A stretch of 64,000 nt of DNA from Cryobacterium sp. N22 (GTDB lineage Bacteria; Actinomycetota; Actinomycetes; Actinomycetales; Microbacteriaceae), in the NCBI RefSeq assembly GCF_002929555.1, contig NZ_PJJP01000039.1, positions 124,001 to 188,000 on the forward strand, given 5' to 3'. Positions 61,555 to 64,000 of this stretch are shown here, piece after piece (the stretch's first letter is position 1; the number at the start of each line of letters is the position of its first letter). Under the pieces are notes generated by a model. It saw nothing but the letters and a program-made list of their open reading frames with translations, did not search any database and was not told the DNA's origin. The position numbers were made by a program, and so were the translations under genes.

Positions 61555-62763
61555 CTAGAGCGTGGCGTCGCTGGACGCCCCGGTGCGCAGGTTGGCCGGG
61601 ATGTTGGCGAGGTAGGAGTCCAGGTTGCGCTTGGTTTCGCCCAGCGAGTCGCCGCCGAACTTCTCCAACACCGAATTGGCCAGCACCAGGGCCACCATGG
61701 CCTCGGCGACGACGCCGGCGGCCGGCACCGCACAGACATCGGAGCGCTGGTGGTGGGCGGGTGCGGCTTCGCTCGTGGTGATGTCCACGGTGCGGAGCGC
61801 CCGCGGGATCGTGGCGATGGGCTTCATTCCGGCCCGCACGCGCAGCACGGTTCCGGTGCTCATACCGCCCTCCGTGCCGCCGGCCTTGTCGCTGACGCGC
61901 ACGATCTGGTCATCGACCTGAACGAGTTCGTCGTGTGCGTCCGAGCCGCGCCGGGTGGTGGTGAGGAAGCCGTCGCCGACCTCGACGCCCTTGATCGCCT
62001 GGATGCCCATCAACGCGGCAGCCAGCTGGGAGTCGAGCCGGCGGTCCCAGTGCACGAACGAACCCAGACCGGGCGGGAGGTTGTAGGCGAGGACCTCGAC
62101 GATGCCGCCGAGGGTGTCGCCGTCCTTGTGCGCGGCATCCACCTCGGCGACCATGAGCGCGCTGGTGGCGACGTCGAAGCAGCGCAGGGGGTCGGCGTCG
62201 AGGGCGTCGACGTCCCCGGGGCGCGGCAGCGGCGATCCCTCCGGCACGCGGACCGGGCCGATCGAGAGGGTGTGGCTGACCAGTTCGATGCCGAGGCCGG
62301 CGAGGAAGGCACGGGCGACGGCGCCGAGGGCAACGCGGGCGGCGGTCTCCCGGGCGCTGGCGCGCTCGAGCACCGGGCGGGCCTCGTCGAAGTCGTACTT
62401 CTGCATGCCGACCAGGTCGGCGTGGCCGGGTCGGGGGCGCACCAGGGGTGCGCCCCGGCCGCGGGCGAGCAGGGCGGGGTCCACGGGTTCAGGGCTCATC
62501 ACGTCGGCCCACTTGGGCCATTCGGTGTTCCCGATCCGCAGCGCCACGGGGCCGCCGAGGGTGAGGCCGTGGCGGACGCCGCCGGAGATGTTCAGTTCGT
62601 CCTGTTCGAACTTCATGCGCGCACCTCGGCCGTAGCCGAGTTTGCGGCGCGCAAGGTCGAGGCGGATCGCATCTAGTGTGACCGGGATCCCAGCGGGCAA
62701 ACCCTCGACAATGGCGAGGAGTTCGGGGCCGTGGGACTCTCCGGCGGTGAGCCAACGAAGCAT
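61555..62763 (-). CDS. aroC: Chorismate synthase
   Basis: 402 residues, ATG start ([20 protein letters not shown]). FMN-dependent last step to chorismate. Signatures [18 protein letters not shown] (His) and [13 protein letters not shown] are present, as are [18 protein letters not shown] and the C-terminal [25 protein letters not shown]. It lies 5 bases after aroE and 1 base before aroK. Confidence 0.98.
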   Translation of the reverse strand: MLRWLTAGESHGPELLAIVEGLPAGIPVTLDAIRLDLARRKLGYGRGARMKFEQDELNISGGVRHGLTLGGPVALRIGNTEWPKWADVMSPEPVDPALLARGRGAPLVRPRPGHADLVGMQKYDFDEARPVLERASARETAARVALGAVARAFLAGLGIELVSHTLSIGPVRVPEGSPLPRPGDVDALDADPLRCFDVATSALMVAEVDAAHKDGDTLGGIVEVLAYNLPPGLGSFVHWDRRLDSQLAAALMGIQAIKGVEVGDGFLTTTRRGSDAHDELVQVDDQIVRVSDKAGGTEGGMSTGTVLRVRAGMKPIATIPRALRTVDITTSEAAPAHHQRSDVCAVPAAGVVAEAMVALVLANSVLEKFGGDSLGETKRNLDSYLANIPANLRTGASSDATL

Positions 62764-62768
62764 GGTTC

Positions 62769-63719
62769 CTATCCTTCCACAGCGCGGCCGGGTGCCGTCC
62801 CGCCGGCGGGGGCGTCGAGCGCGGCGCGCATGGCCTCCAGCACCTCCTCTTCGTCGGGAAGCGGCAGGAAGGGGTCGTTGGCCAGGAAGATTCGGATCTG
62901 CACCACGGCCTGGTGCAGCAGCATCGTGCGGCCGGACAGGGCACGGCCGCCGGCGGCCGCCCAGGAACGGGCCAGCGCGGTGGGCCAGGGGGCGTAGCCC
63001 ACGTCGAAGAGCAGGGTATCCGCTCGCAGCGCGGCCGGGAACTCGTACTGCAGGGCGGCGTCGCCGGGCATGGTGCTGATCACGAGGTCACTGACGCGGT
63101 CGGCTGCGGCCATGTCCGGCAAGCCGGATACCGTGACGACGAGTCCGAGTCTGCGACCCAGGTCCAGGAGCGGGTCGGCCCGGCCCGGCGTGCGGGCGAT
63201 GATCTGCACGGTCTCGGCGCCGAGTTCGGCCGCGGTGACGAGGGCGGATGCGGCCGTCGCGCCGGCACCGAGCAGGGTGACGTGGGTGGCCCGGTCGATG
63301 CCGGCCTCAGCCAGGGCACGCACGAGCCCGGGCACGTCGGTGTTGTAGCCGGAGAACGGCCGCGGCGCGGTCGCCGCCGTGCTGTCATCGCTCTCCCCCA
63401 CCGGGGAATCGCCGAACCGCACAGTGTTCACGGCACCGGTCAGGGTCGCGACACGGTCCAGGATGTCCAGGCGCGGCTGGACCTCGTGCTTGAGCGGCAT
63501 GGTCAACGACAGCCCCAGCCACTCGGGGGTGAGGCCGTCCAGGAAGCCGTCCAGTTCACCCTCGCCGATCTGCACCGCCGTGTACTCCCAGTTCAGACCG
63601 AGTACCCGGTACGCGGCCGTGTGCAGGGCCGGCGACAGCGAGTGCGCGATCGGCGAACCGAGCACCGCCACCCGGCGCCGCGGCGCCGCGCTGACTGCAG
63701 ATTCTGTCGGATCAGCCAT
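62769..63719 (-). CDS. aroE: Shikimate dehydrogenase
   Basis: 316 residues from the ATG overlapping the mltG stop by 8 bases; an ATG five codons earlier is possible. NADPH reduction of 3-dehydroshikimate. [24 protein letters not shown] (shikimate binding), [14 protein letters not shown] (catalytic Lys), [13 protein letters not shown] and the Rossmann loop [19 protein letters not shown] are visible. The stretch [16 protein letters not shown], just before the conserved GYNTDVPG, is an insertion in a surface loop. Confidence 0.95.
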   Translation of the reverse strand: MADPTESAVSAAPRRRVAVLGSPIAHSLSPALHTAAYRVLGLNWEYTAVQIGEGELDGFLDGLTPEWLGLSLTMPLKHEVQPRLDILDRVATLTGAVNTVRFGDSPVGESDDSTAATAPRPFSGYNTDVPGLVRALAEAGIDRATHVTLLGAGATAASALVTAAELGAETVQIIARTPGRADPLLDLGRRLGLVVTVSGLPDMAAADRVSDLVISTMPGDAALQYEFPAALRADTLLFDVGYAPWPTALARSWAAAGGRALSGRTMLLHQAVVQIRIFLANDPFLPLPDEEEVLEAMRAALDAPAGGTAPGRAVEG

Positions 63720-64000
63720 ATTCGGGGTGTTCATCCATCCAGTCCAGCCACTTGGCGACACCGGCGTCGTGCTCGTCGGCCGTCGTTGAGAAGATGGTAT
63801 CTCCGGTATCCAGGTTCCACGTCACGAAGAATAGCCAGGATCCCTCCGCGGGGTGCAGGGCGGCGTCGATGGCGATGTCGCCCGGGTTACTGATCGGACC
63901 GACGGGCAGACCAGGGTGCACGTAGGTGTTGTAGGCGTTGTTGACATCCTCCCGCTCAGCGTCGGTCGTCGTGACCAGGTGAGTGTTGCCGGTGCCGTAG
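63712..64000 (-). CDS. mltG: Endolytic murein transglycosylase MltG, C-terminal part
   Basis: 95 residues at the window edge; the N-terminal part lies beyond position 64000. It cleaves nascent peptidoglycan and is membrane-anchored. The diagnostic C-terminal signature is present: NAYNTYVHPGLPVGPISNPGD, then DAALHPAEGSWLFFVTWNLDTGDTIFST and HDAGVAKW. Followed by aroE with an 8-base overlap, a common actinobacterial order. Confidence 0.94.
   Translation of the reverse strand, partial: YGTGNTHLVTTTDAEREDVNNAYNTYVHPGLPVGPISNPGDIAIDAALHPAEGSWLFFVTWNLDTGDTIFSTTADEHDAGVAKWLDWMDEHPEYG

Overview
This window is high-GC actinobacterial chromosome. It most resembles Microbacteriaceae (a Cryobacterium/Leifsonia-type organism), a placement I infer from gene content and protein sequence without a database search. 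Pointers include an ANTAR response regulator of the PdtaR type, the actinobacterial Trp-operon membrane proteins, a DUF222-HNH nuclease, a PolI with degenerate proofreading motifs, a PriA without helicase motifs, and an actinobacterial IHF (mIHF) domain. Nearly every gene is on the minus strand, so transcription runs right to left, with many 1, 4 or 8 nt gene overlaps that suggest translational coupling.

Layout in window order. 1-7.1 kb: rpsA (3' end cut off by the window edge), a DUF4166 protein, a DUF885 zincin-like protein, polA, and a plus-strand hotdog thioesterase. 7.1-9.6 kb: pdtaR, tRNA-Leu(CAA) and pyk, with two clear terminators. 9.7-16.8 kb: glutamate synthase gltBD and lgt. 17-25.2 kb: a combined his/trp block (hisE, hisG, hisF, hisI, trpE, two small membrane proteins, trpC, trpB, trpA) with rpe upstream. 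25.2-33.6 kb: rsmB, fmt, priA, metK, coaBC, rpoZ and gmk. 33.6-42.4 kb: the pyrimidine operon pyrR-pyrB-pyrC-(PH-like membrane protein)-carA-carB-pyrF, which runs by overlap into gmk.

42.5-46.5 kb is an accessory pocket holding a long imperfect palindrome, a DUF222-HNH protein, an unrecognised repeat-bearing protein and a DsbA-like membrane protein. 46.5-48.1 kb carries nusB, efp and aroQ. 48.1-59.7 kb is a larger accessory segment: a MurJ-like flippase; an MFS transporter with purine nucleoside phosphorylase, divergent from a GntR regulator; an AldB/ExaC-type aldehyde dehydrogenase with a DUF779 protein and a GAF-domain regulator; two poorly characterised proteins; and a secreted M1 metallopeptidase. 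59.8-64 kb returns to core genes aroB, aroK, aroC, aroE and the C-terminus of mltG. The 48-60 kb segment therefore separates aroQ from the rest of the shikimate cluster.

The most interesting signals are: (1) gmk encodes a nucleoid-associated mIHF domain fused to guanylate kinase, with no internal start codon that would let the kinase be made alone; (2) the pyrR leader has a hairpin with a CNGNGA hexaloop matching the PyrR-binding consensus, placed just before the Shine-Dalgarno of a TTG start, which suggests translational repression; (3) a self-contained purine-nucleoside module with a palindromic candidate operator between deoD and gntR; (4) an aldehyde dehydrogenase/DUF779/GAF-regulator module; (5) a large imperfect palindrome beside the HNH gene. 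No CRISPR array, rRNA operon, intact insertion sequence or prophage was seen.
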